Assembly (NCBI GenBank): GCA_039180385.1
Contig: JBCDDJ010000444.1
Span: forward strand, 1-5,552
From: SIO4C1 sp039180385
GTDB lineage: Bacteria; Cyanobacteriota; Cyanobacteriia; Phormidesmidales; Phormidesmidaceae
Direction of reading: 5' to 3'
DNA: 5,552 nt
Below are positions 1 through 5,471 of this stretch, one piece after another (positions within the stretch are counted from its first letter, which is position 1; each line of letters begins with the position of its first letter). A model generated the notes under the pieces. The model was given only the letters and a program-made list of their open reading frames with translations, was not told the origin of the DNA and searched no databases. Position numbers and translations under genes: made by a program.

Positions 1-1675
1 AGTCAAGCTGACGGTGGAACCAATACTGATATCCGCTCACACTAGGCTGCATCGCCACCGACAGATAAGGCTGCGCCACCACAATCCGAGGCATCTCCTC
101 AAAGGCAATCTTCAGAAACCCTTTCACACTCTCGTCATAGATCGGGTCGCCGGGCTTTGTCGCCAGAGCCGCATCGACTAACTTATCCAACTCCGGATTC
201 TGGTAGGCGCTGCCGTTAAACGTGGCATTTTGCCCGTGATAAGAATAGAAGAAGAAATAATCAGGATAATTAAGCCAGCCGCCAAAGTTGTTGACGATCA
301 TAGGCCGACTTTTCTCCACCAGCACCGCCCGGAAATTCGAGCCAGGGACTTTTTCTAGCGTCACGTTAATGCCAATCTCGGCCAGCGACTCTTTCACCAG
401 CACACAAAAGGGTTCAGCCCATTCTTGCGTGCCCAGGTTAAAGGCCAGGGTGGTGTCAAACCCATCTGGGTAGCCCGACTCGGCCATCAGCGCCTTAGCC
501 TTTTCCAGGTCGGTATCGTAAGGGTAGGGCTGCGGCCAGTCAATGGTCTTGGGTTCAAAATCTTTCGCGCCATACATCTTGACGCACTCGCCGTACAGGG
601 CAGTCTCTACAATGGCATCGTAGGGCATCGCGTAGGCCACCGCCTGACGGACCTTGACATCGCTAAATGGGTTAGCCGCCCCTGCCAGCTCAGGCTGCGA
701 ATTGAGGTCAATTGTATACAGACAGTTTTCGATCGGCGTCGAAGCAATCGTGTACTTGCCGGTCGCTTTCAGTTCACTGATGTCTTTTTCAGACACCTCA
801 TAGTTGATATCCACGTCTCCCTTCTCTAGCAAGGCACGGCGGTTACCGGCTTCGGGTACATTCAGCCAGATGATCTTCTCAATGGCAGGGGCCGGGCCAG
901 ATTTCCAATCGTCATTGCGCACCAACACCACCCGCTCCTCGGGTTGGAAAGTGTCAAGCTTATAAGCACCGCCCCCAGCCGGGTTGGCGTTGACCCATTC
1001 CAGCCCCCAGGGGTCTGCCTCGGTGACGTTGGGCTCAATCAGGGCGGAGTTCATAATGGCGGGGATGGGGACCGCCATATCCATCAGGGTGAGTTTGTCT
1101 TCTCTCAGGAAGTTAACCTGGAAAGTATTGTCATCGACGACGACAAACTGATCAGGGTTCTCCAGCGCCCCCGCTTTCATCTGAAAAGAGGGAAAGCCGC
1201 CCACCGACACGGCGCGGTCGTAGGACCATTTCACATCTTTCGCGGTGATCGGAGTCCCATCGTGGAAGGCCGCGTCTCTGCGCAGATTAAAGGTGACAGA
1301 GAGACCATCTTCGGCCACCTCCCAGGACTCGGCCAGCTCTGGCTCGATCACAGTGTAGTCATAGGAAAGGGAGCCGTCGGCCAGGGTCTTTGTGCCAAAG
1401 GTGACGAGACGATCGTACAAGCACCAGGAGATGCCATAGGCAGGGCGATTGGTACCCACCTGGTGCAGATCCAGCCCGTTGGGAAAGCCGCCGCCTTGAA
1501 CAACCGTGAGCACCGCAGGCTCAGTTTTGGCACCACTGTCAGCCGCCGGGGTTGCCTCTGCCTCGGTAGACTCGGCTTGTGGGTCAGCCCCTGAGCCACA
1601 GGCGTTGATCAGGGCTGCTAAAGAAACCCCTGTGGTAAATGCTGTCCCACGTTTTAGCAGATCTCGTCGTCGCAT
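1..1675 (-). CDS. ABC transporter family 5 substrate-binding lipoprotein (C-terminus off the left edge)
   Basis: This gene encodes the extracytoplasmic solute-binding subunit of a peptide/nickel/opine-type ABC importer, probably tethered to the outer face of the inner membrane. The frame is open for 558 codons and leaves the window without a stop. Seen in the sequence: a twin-arginine start (RRRDLLK, residues 2-8), a hydrophobic stretch, then a lipobox-like INAC with Cys26 as the likely lipidated residue, followed by an Ala/Glu/Thr-rich linker to about residue 53. The mature part carries family hallmarks: ELAESWEVAEDG near 113, the FxLRRDAAFHDGTPITAKDV block near 129-148, and later VRQAVAYAMPYDAIVETALYG. 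The start ATG has a perfect AAAGGAG seven bases upstream, which fixes it. No permease or ATPase gene is visible, so the substrate cannot be assigned; dipeptides, oligopeptides and nickel are all possible. The family call is firm, the ligand unknown. Confidence 0.93.
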   Translation of the reverse strand, partial: MRRRDLLKRGTAFTTGVSLAALINACGSGADPQAESTEAEATPAADSGAKTEPAVLTVVQGGGFPNGLDLHQVGTNRPAYGISWCLYDRLVTFGTKTLADGSLSYDYTVIEPELAESWEVAEDGLSVTFNLRRDAAFHDGTPITAKDVKWSYDRAVSVGGFPSFQMKAGALENPDQFVVVDDNTFQVNFLREDKLTLMDMAVPIPAIMNSALIEPNVTEADPWGLEWVNANPAGGGAYKLDTFQPEERVVLVRNDDWKSGPAPAIEKIIWLNVPEAGNRRALLEKGDVDINYEVSEKDISELKATGKYTIASTPIENCLYTIDLNSQPELAGAANPFSDVKVRQAVAYAMPYDAIVETALYGECVKMYGAKDFEPKTIDWPQPYPYDTDLEKAKALMAESGYPDGFDTTLAFNLGTQEWAEPFCVLVKESLAEIGINVTLEKVPGSNFRAVLVEKSRPMIVNNFGGWLNYPDYFFFYSYHGQNATFNGSAYQNPELDKLVDAALATKPGDPIYDESVKGFLKIAFEEMPRIVVAQPYLSVAMQPSVSGYQYWFHRQLD

Positions 1676-1682
1676 GGCTACG

Positions 1683-1689
1683 CTCCTTT
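1683..1689 (-). promoter_or_regulatory. Shine-Dalgarno site of the binding-protein gene
   Basis: On the minus strand this reads AAAGGAG, with seven bases before the ATG at 1675. It decides the start codon and shows the gene can be translated independently of the CP12 gene upstream. Confidence 0.8.
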
Positions 1690-1736
1690 GCCAACGGTTA
1701 ATAGGTGCAGTTGACGACAGAGTAGAGCAGCCGGGT

Positions 1737-1757
1737 GAAATTTTTCAGGAAAATTTC
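1737..1757. repeat. AT-rich perfect inverted repeat between cp12 and the binding-protein gene
   Basis: The arms GAAATTTT (1737-1744) and AAAATTTC (1750-1757) are perfectly complementary around a five-base loop. The dyad lies about 37 bases past the CP12 stop on the minus strand. It lacks a GC-rich stem and a following T-run, so it is a poor intrinsic terminator; it could equally be a protein-binding dyad in front of the binding-protein gene. A short direct repeat (CGGGAAGAA, twice) lies beside it. The function is unknown. Confidence 0.35.
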
Positions 1758-1793
1758 GGGAAGAAATCGGGAAGAATGAAGAGTGAAGACGGA

Positions 1794-2069
1794 TCAACTC
1801 TCGTAAATTCTGCATTCAAGCGCATCAGGATTTGCAGCGCAGTAGTTGGCAAAGGCAGAGGGCCGAGGCGGTTGTCTACGAGCCTTAGCAGTTTGAAGCT
1901 CTTCGACAGTTTCCCAAGCAATCGCGACCTCAATGCTGTTATTGCCGTGCATTGCAGTTAGACGACGGGCATGTTCTAACGCGGCTCTCAACCTGGTTTC
2001 AGACACCGATGAGGGCAGTGTTGGAGAAGAGAAAGCCGGGGTGCTAGGTACAGTAGTGGTGTATGCCAT
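1794..2069 (-). CDS. CP12-family Calvin-cycle regulator, variant lacking the N-terminal cysteine pair
   Basis: CP12 is a small, largely disordered cytosolic protein that in the oxidised state bridges GAPDH and phosphoribulokinase, switching off the Calvin cycle in the dark. Seen in this 91-residue protein: the core motif AWETVEEL at residues 51-58 (family consensus AWD_VEEL, here with Glu for Asp) and the C-terminal GAPDH-binding tail YCAANPDALECRIYES (76-91) with Cys77 and Cys86 in the usual C-x8-C spacing. The first 50 residues are Ser/Thr/Pro-rich, then helical and basic, and contain no cysteine, so the N-terminal disulphide linked to PRK binding is absent. Length is close to that of ordinary CP12. 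The ATG is preceded only by a distant AAAAGG (13-base spacing), so initiation may be weak. The downstream neighbour is the binding-protein gene, 118 bp away, with no evident functional link. The family call is confident; the regulatory partner is inferred. Confidence 0.88.
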   Translation of the reverse strand: MAYTTTVPSTPAFSSPTLPSSVSETRLRAALEHARRLTAMHGNNSIEVAIAWETVEELQTAKARRQPPRPSAFANYCAANPDALECRIYES

Positions 2070-2111
2070 GATGATTAACTAACCTTTTGATGAAGAACTA
2101 ATAACACCGTA

Positions 2112-2141
2112 ATCATAATCTTGGCAAATAACAATAGTCAA
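2112..2141 (-). promoter_or_regulatory. Sigma-70-type promoter of the CP12 gene
   Basis: Read on the minus strand: a -35 box TTGACT (2141-2136), an 18-base spacer and a -10 box TATGAT (2117-2112). Both hexamers match consensus at five of six positions. Transcription would start near 2105, giving a leader of about 36 bases before the ATG at 2069. Confidence 0.65.
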
Positions 2142-2180
2142 ATTATATAAGTTTTTTCTATCTTATATAAGTTTTTTCTA
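2141..2180 (-). repeat. Two tandem 20-bp repeats immediately upstream of the CP12 -35 box
   Basis: Positions 2141-2160 and 2161-2180 are identical at 18 of 20 bases. On the minus strand each reads TAGAAAAAACTTATATAA plus two variable bases. Each unit has an A-run next to a self-complementary TTATATAA core, extended to the perfect palindrome CTTATATAAG in the copy at 2162-2171. The 20-bp period is about two helical turns, so both copies face the same side of the DNA and abut the -35 box. This suits paired activator sites or an UP-element-like A-tract array. No known regulator consensus was recognised with confidence. Confidence 0.6.
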
Positions 2181-2255
2181 CCAGTCGTTGCCTGTCATTA
2201 TTCCAGATCGGGCCATGGGGCAAGGTTCCATATCAACCCATGAAGTACTGGAGGA

Positions 2256-2273
2256 GAGAACTTGATAGTTCTC
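2256..2273. repeat. Perfect 7-bp hairpin with a TGAT loop
   Basis: The arms GAGAACT and AGTTCTC flank a four-base loop. No T-run follows on either strand, so it is not a standard terminator. It could be part of a small RNA or a protein-binding dyad; nothing else in the sequence decides this. Confidence 0.3.
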
Positions 2274-2354
2274 GTAGCATGGTCGTTTCGCTGGCTCTAT
2301 TTGTGAGAGGTCGTTAAATAGCGAAGACTATAGGGTGACTCATCTCCTAAGTCA

Positions 2355-2362
2355 GCGATCGC
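2355..2362. repeat. HIP1 octamer GCGATCGC (intergenic)
   Basis: Exact copy of the highly iterated palindrome of cyanobacterial genomes, here between cp12 and the EF-hand gene. Its main value is as a taxonomic marker. Confidence 0.85.
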
Positions 2363-2466
2363 AAAAAACTAGCAAGATTAATTGTGTTCATTAAAGTCTC
2401 AGCTTAGGCTCAACTGGGTATCTGTAGTCGTTAAGACAGTGTTTCTACCATAAAGCCATAGATAGC

Positions 2467-2490
2467 GATAACCCAATTAAGTCGGTTATC
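2467..2490. promoter_or_regulatory. Dyad in the leader of the EF-hand gene
   Basis: GATAACC (2467-2473) and GGTTATC (2484-2490) are perfectly complementary around ten bases, and the stem can extend outwards by three more positions with one mismatch. It ends 13 bases before the Shine-Dalgarno GAGG. It could be an operator or a leader hairpin that modulates translation. No T-run follows. Confidence 0.4.
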
Positions 2491-2503
2491 ACTTTATCCA
2501 GTT

Positions 2504-2507
2504 GAGG
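2504..2507 (+). promoter_or_regulatory. Shine-Dalgarno site of the EF-hand gene
   Basis: GAGG lies seven bases before the ATG at 2515. This is the main support for treating the short reading frame as a real gene. Confidence 0.65.
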
Positions 2508-2514
2508 TTTTACC

Positions 2515-2691
2515 ATGAAACGCTTCTTATTTTCCACGTTAGCTATTGTGATGTCGATGGGCGTGCTAACCACAGCTGCCAGTGCAAGACAGGTGAGTCT
2601 CAGTGAAAGCATCGCCGATCTCAATGGGGATGGTACAGTCACCCTCCATGAGTTGGTTCTTTATAATCGCGATCAGCGAGATAAAAATTAA
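2515..2691 (+). CDS. Small exported protein with a single EF-hand calcium-binding loop
   Basis: A 58-residue protein, too short for many gene callers. Residues 1-24 form a classical Sec signal peptide: MKR, a hydrophobic core (FLFSTLAIVMSMGVLTTA) and an ASA cleavage motif before Arg25, leaving a mature chain of about 34 residues. Residues 35-46 are a textbook EF-hand loop, DLNGDGTVTLHE, with acidic or polar ligands at loop positions 1, 3 and 5, Gly at 6 and Glu at 12. The exiting helix continues as LVLYNRDQRDKN, and the entering helix is short (SLSESIA). The product is probably periplasmic and binds calcium, perhaps as a dimer because EF-hands normally pair. A half-dockerin-like fold is an alternative. 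A good ribosome-binding site supports the start. The gene stands alone, divergent from cp12, with a dyad in its leader. The specific role is unknown. Confidence 0.82.
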   Translation: MKRFLFSTLAIVMSMGVLTTAASARQVSLSESIADLNGDGTVTLHELVLYNRDQRDKN

Positions 2692-2723
2692 ATCTGTAAA
2701 ATTGACGAGCCAGGTTGTAGGTC

Positions 2724-2731
2724 GCGATCGC
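2724..2731. repeat. HIP1 octamer GCGATCGC (at the edge of the GNAT remnant)
   Basis: Exact copy, directly in front of the point where similarity to an acetyltransferase N-terminus begins. Confidence 0.85.
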
Positions 2732-2734
2732 AAT

Positions 2735-2850
2735 CTTAAAATCTCCAAAGCAGAACCCGATCAAGCTTATCTATGCGAGACTATCCGGCGTCTGCTGCCT
2801 GAGTGGTTTGGCATCGAGGCAACCATCACTCGCATTGTTCATGAGATTGG
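2735..2850 (+). pseudogene. Remnant of a GNAT acetyltransferase (N-terminal part only)
   Basis: One frame reads LKISKAEPDQAYLCETIRR followed by LLPEWFGIEATITRIVHEIG. The pattern (beta-strand LKI, helix, then LPEWFGIE) resembles the start of GNAT-superfamily N-acetyltransferases whose early region reads roughly LPxWFGIxEA followed by an LPTF strand. No in-frame ATG with a ribosome-binding site precedes it; the only upstream ATG in frame, at 2603, lies inside the EF-hand gene in another frame. The frame ends at a TGA (2858-2860) within a 17-bp tandem repeat, and no acetyl-CoA-binding motif follows in any plus-strand frame before the porin. I read it as a decayed gene truncated at the 3' side. 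The family call is from recalled motif similarity and is moderately sure. Confidence 0.55.
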
Positions 2851-2900
2851 ATGTTCATGAGATTGGATGGTTCATGAGATTGGATGGTTCATGAGATTGG
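2837..2900. repeat. 17-bp tandem repeat, about 3.8 copies
   Basis: The unit GTTCATGAGATTGGATG occurs as a 16-base first copy (2837-2852), two exact 17-base copies (2853-2869, 2870-2886) and a partial copy of 14 bases (2887-2900). The first copy is in frame with the GNAT remnant (coding VHEIG), so the array probably arose by slippage within that former gene. A 17-base period breaks any reading frame. Confidence 0.9.
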
Positions 2901-3039
2901 GTCGCTGACCACATTGGGTGAAGTCCCTTTAAGGACAAACTCACCAAACGGTGTCTTGGCAGCTGCAAGCCTGACATAAAACTTAAGATGATCGACATTC
3001 TCACACATTTAGGAAGACGGCAGGTTCAAGTGTGTCGCC

Positions 3040-3067
3040 TTGAATACATTTGCTCAAATAATATCCT
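3040..3067 (+). promoter_or_regulatory. Candidate promoter of the porin gene
   Basis: TTGAAT (3040-3045), a 16-base spacer and TATCCT (3062-3067). The -35 is good and the -10 is imperfect. Transcription would start near 3074, about 30 bases before the preferred ATG. No Fur-box-like sequence was seen although relatives of this porin are linked to iron uptake. Confidence 0.35.
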
Positions 3068-3092
3068 GGTAGCTTGATGCCTAACTGTGTGT

Positions 3093-3096
3093 GAGG
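3093..3096 (+). promoter_or_regulatory. Shine-Dalgarno site that sets the porin start
   Basis: GAGG lies nine bases before ATG 3106 but directly abuts ATG 3097 and falls inside the coding sequence if GTG 3091 were used. The spacing therefore favours 3106. Confidence 0.6.
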
Positions 3097-3105
3097 ATGC
3101 TGAAA

Positions 3106-5031
3106 ATGTCTACCGGTGCTTTGTCGGCGGGGTTGTCTCCCTGGTCGGTAAAATTGTTATGCCTGCTTTTGGGGACTGCTTCGCTGACGGTGGGTCAGTC
3201 AATGCCCTCAGCCTTAGCAGCTGAGGATACGACAGCCGAATTTGTACTAGCCAAGTTGATACTAGAGGATCTACCCGAAGCAGTAGTGACCAAAGCTGTT
3301 GTAGAAAATGACCCAGATGAAGGTGAAGTCGCTACCGAGAGTGTTGCTGATGAGCGTGCTTTTGTCGAGGGAGTTTCTTCTGGGGAGACCGCTGACGAGG
3401 GTGTTGCTGCTAATGTGAATGCTTTGCTGACTGCACCCACAGCTGGTCCAACAGCTGGGCCAACAGCAGACCTATTGGCCCAGGTGACCAGTGTCTCTGA
3501 GCTGGATGACGTCAGACCTACAGATTGGGCTTTTACAGCACTGGCTCGCTTGGTAGAAGATTACGGTTGTATCGAAGGCTATCCCGACAGAACTTTTCGC
3601 GGCAACCGGGCGATGAGTCGCTATGAATTCGCCGCCGGGTTGAATGCCTGTCTCGATGTGATCACGTTTACACCAGGCTATACCCAGGATTTAGAAACTA
3701 TTCAGCGGTTGCAGGCGGAGTTTGCGGTAGAACTCGCTGAGGTTCGCGATCGCATTGATCCCCTTGAGGCAGATGTGACCGAGCTACAGGCCAATCAGTT
3801 TTCGACCACGACTAAGCTCAGCGGCATTATCTTTGCCCACTTAAATGGCGCATTTGCCGATGGCGATGTTTTGGCTGAGGGCAACAGTGTATTTACCCCT
3901 GCCCGCGATCCCGTCACCTTAGATCCGGTTATTCGCACCATCACCGATGACCCTGAGGTGACCTTTAGCTATATGACCTGGCTCAATTTCAACACCTCCT
4001 TTACCGGGGTCGATCGGCTGGCGGTACAGTTTGTCGTAGGGGATGGCTCAGCCCCAGCCAATAGTTTTGCATCAGCCGGGTTGTTTAATACCTTTGGCAC
4101 GCCGTTTACGCTGCAAACCGGCGGCATTGGCGAAGATAATGTCATTATTCGAGAAGTCTTTTACACCTTCCCAGTGGGCAATAAGCTCTCCTTTACCGTT
4201 GGCCCCAGGGTCAACTGGTATCGCCATTTTGATAACAACCGCTTTACCTTTTTAGTTACCGGGGCCAACAGCTTTAACTCCAGCGGCGGCACTCAGGTGA
4301 ATGCCATCGACCGGGGGGCCGGGGTGGTCGGCCAATGGGACATTGCCGACTGGCTTGATCTGCGCGTTGGCTACCTGTCAGAGGATACTGAGTTTATCCC
4401 TGGCAGCACCTCCAGTGACCCCGACCTGGGGTTGTTTGGGGGCACCAATACGCTGACCGCTCAGTTGGGCGTCTATCCTACAGATAATCTTAATCTCAGA
4501 TTCCTCTATACCCGCACAAACTTTGAGCCCAATGCAGCCGGGTTTGTGGGTGGGGCCGTGAGTGAGCCCATCTACGGCTTTATTGATGATGGGTTTGGTG
4601 GCCCCCTCGATGATGCCGATGCGGATACGTTTTTGTTTAACTTTGACTGGCTGGTCACCGACTGGTTGGGGCTATTTGGCCGCTACAGCTATGGCAGTAC
4701 CAGCGTTGAGCCGGCCACCCTTGGCCTCGACGGGGGGGATGTTAATGCCCAATCGGTGCAGCTAGGTCTGGCGTTTCCAGATTTGTTTAAGCAGGGGGCC
4801 TTAGCTACTATCTCCTACGTTCAGCCGTTTGATGTGCTAGATGGCCGCGACTTCTTAATATCGGGTGGCGGGGATGGTGCCATTCAGAGAGAGTGGGAAA
4901 TATCTTACCGCTTACCCCTGACGGACAACATCTCCATTGTTCCCTCAGTCTACTGGATTCTTAATCCTAATAACTTTAGCGATAACCCAGATATTTTTGT
5001 GTTTAACTTGCAAACACAGCTCTCCTTCTAG
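3106..5031 (+). CDS. SomA/SomB-type outer-membrane porin (SLH domain plus OprB-like barrel)
   Basis: This gene encodes a major outer-membrane channel of the cyanobacterial SLH-porin family, whose members pass small solutes and are often labelled iron-uptake or carbohydrate-selective (OprB-like) porins. Seen in the 641 residues: a signal peptide ending near ALA-AE (36-40); an acidic Ala/Val/Glu linker (about 40-125) ending in the TAGPTAGPTA repeat; an SLH domain (127-185) with DVRPTDWAF, GCIEGYPDRTFRGNRAMSRYEFAAGLNACLD and Cys155/Cys182; a coiled coil (about 194-230); then amphipathic beta-strands to the C-terminal QTQLSF, with the terminal Phe typical of barrel insertion. The SLH part is expected to grip the peptidoglycan-linked polymer and the barrel to sit in the outer membrane. 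GTG 3091 would add five residues but has no usable ribosome-binding site. The linker before SLH is longer and more acidic than I expect for the family. The substrate is unproven. Confidence 0.93.
   Translation: MSTGALSAGLSPWSVKLLCLLLGTASLTVGQSMPSALAAEDTTAEFVLAKLILEDLPEAVVTKAVVENDPDEGEVATESVADERAFVEGVSSGETADEGVAANVNALLTAPTAGPTAGPTADLLAQVTSVSELDDVRPTDWAFTALARLVEDYGCIEGYPDRTFRGNRAMSRYEFAAGLNACLDVITFTPGYTQDLETIQRLQAEFAVELAEVRDRIDPLEADVTELQANQFSTTTKLSGIIFAHLNGAFADGDVLAEGNSVFTPARDPVTLDPVIRTITDDPEVTFSYMTWLNFNTSFTGVDRLAVQFVVGDGSAPANSFASAGLFNTFGTPFTLQTGGIGEDNVIIREVFYTFPVGNKLSFTVGPRVNWYRHFDNNRFTFLVTGANSFNSSGGTQVNAIDRGAGVVGQWDIADWLDLRVGYLSEDTEFIPGSTSSDPDLGLFGGTNTLTAQLGVYPTDNLNLRFLYTRTNFEPNAAGFVGGAVSEPIYGFIDDGFGGPLDDADADTFLFNFDWLVTDWLGLFGRYSYGSTSVEPATLGLDGGDVNAQSVQLGLAFPDLFKQGALATISYVQPFDVLDGRDFLISGGGDGAIQREWEISYRLPLTDNISIVPSVYWILNPNNFSDNPDIFVFNLQTQLSF
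3746..3753. repeat. HIP1 octamer GCGATCGC (inside the porin gene)
   Basis: Exact copy within the coiled-coil coding stretch of the porin, encoding part of VRDRID. Confidence 0.85.
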
Positions 5032-5074
5032 GATCGGCGAGGCTACCACGTATATACAAATGACCCAAAGCTGC

Positions 5075-5088
5075 GCCCTAAACAGGGC
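5075..5088. terminator. Possible weak bidirectional terminator between convergent genes
   Basis: GCCCT-AAAC-AGGGC forms a five-base-pair stem 43 bases past the porin stop and 20 bases past the stop of the opposing gene. Neither strand shows a clean T-run after it (the minus strand has only GCAGCTTT), so it is suggested mainly by its position. Confidence 0.3.
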
Positions 5089-5108
5089 TCTCAAATCGAC
5101 CTGCTCGC

Positions 5109-5357
5109 TCAAAGTCCCTGTGTATCAAAGGTTTTAAGATCTGTCAGCAGTTGCTTCATAAACTTTTCGGGATCCTTCAGGTGCATGTCTGACACGGCCA
5201 CCATTTCGTCGACGCTGTACTTGTCATCGCTGTCGATCACCTCTGTCATCCAACCGGAGAGCGTTTCAGGATGTTGGAGGAGTTCCTGGGCAAATTCTAA
5301 GGCGGTTTTATGCGAATTGTCGGGGTCTACCTTGGCCGCCAAACAAAATTCGAGCAA
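5109..5357 (-). CDS. Small acidic hypothetical protein, possibly truncated at its start
   Basis: I do not recognise a named family. The 82 residues from a TTG at 5357 are mostly helical and acidic, without a signal peptide or membrane segment: KVDPDNSHKTALEFAQELL (9-27), GWMTEVIDSDDKYSVDEM (35-52) and HLKDPEKFMKQLLTDLKTF (59-77). The composition looks like a real cytosolic protein and not a shadow frame. The start is the problem. The frame stays open upstream to a TGA at 5387-5385, adding TTLETTIGK with a plausible helix, but contains no ATG or GTG, and the TTG has no ribosome-binding site. Five codons beyond that stop, in the same frame, is an ATG at 5402. Either translation uses a weak start, or the original start was lost by a nonsense mutation or by the neighbouring insertion sequence. 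It converges on the porin gene. Confidence 0.55.
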   Translation of the reverse strand: MLEFCLAAKVDPDNSHKTALEFAQELLQHPETLSGWMTEVIDSDDKYSVDEMVAVSDMHLKDPEKFMKQLLTDLKTFDTQGL

Positions 5358-5471
5358 TTTGCCGATTGTCGTTTCGAGTGTCGTTCAGAGCAAAAAAGCC
5401 ATTGTTTGTGTTATTACCCCGGCAATGAAATAGGGGCGATACAATAGAGGGGATTATTAACCCTGTTATAG

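Larger units (their letters stand above)
2181..2514. other. Divergent intergenic region between cp12 and the EF-hand gene
   Basis: No coding region is convincing here. The stretch holds a short perfect hairpin (2256-2273), one HIP1 octamer (2355-2362), a dyad in the leader of the downstream gene (2467-2490) and a ribosome-binding site at 2504-2507. It must contain the promoter of the EF-hand gene, but no hexamer pair stood out. A 25-codon frame at 2240-2317 lacks a ribosome-binding site. Confidence 0.6.
2901..3105. other. Leader region of the porin gene
   Basis: No coding sequence is recognisable. It contains an interrupted hairpin at 2917-2945 (GGTGA...TCACC outside, GTCC...GGAC inside), a candidate promoter at 3040-3067, and a long-range inverted repeat whose right arm overlaps the porin ribosome-binding site. 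Nothing in it matches a riboswitch I know. Confidence 0.5.

Noticed and set aside
425..829. Plus-strand reading frame of 134 codons
   Set aside because: It lies antisense inside the binding-protein gene, whose protein matches a known family throughout; the plus frame has no recognisable domain.
944..1594. Plus-strand reading frame of 216 codons
   Set aside because: Long because of the GC-rich codon pattern of the gene on the other strand; no ribosome-binding site and no family features.
1506..1961. Plus-strand reading frame crossing from the binding-protein gene into cp12
   Set aside because: It is antisense to two well-supported genes and to their gap, with low-complexity, shadow-like composition.
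2240..2317. 25-codon frame starting MKYWRRELDSS
   Set aside because: No Shine-Dalgarno sequence, no recognisable features, and it contains the perfect hairpin at 2256-2273, which better explains the sequence.
2603..2860. 85-codon plus frame taken as one gene
   Set aside because: Its ATG lies within the EF-hand gene in a different frame and lacks a ribosome-binding site; only its 3' half resembles a protein, reported as a GNAT remnant.
2837..2900. Possible CRISPR-like array
   Set aside because: The units are contiguous 17-bp copies without spacers, so it is a tandem repeat and not a CRISPR.
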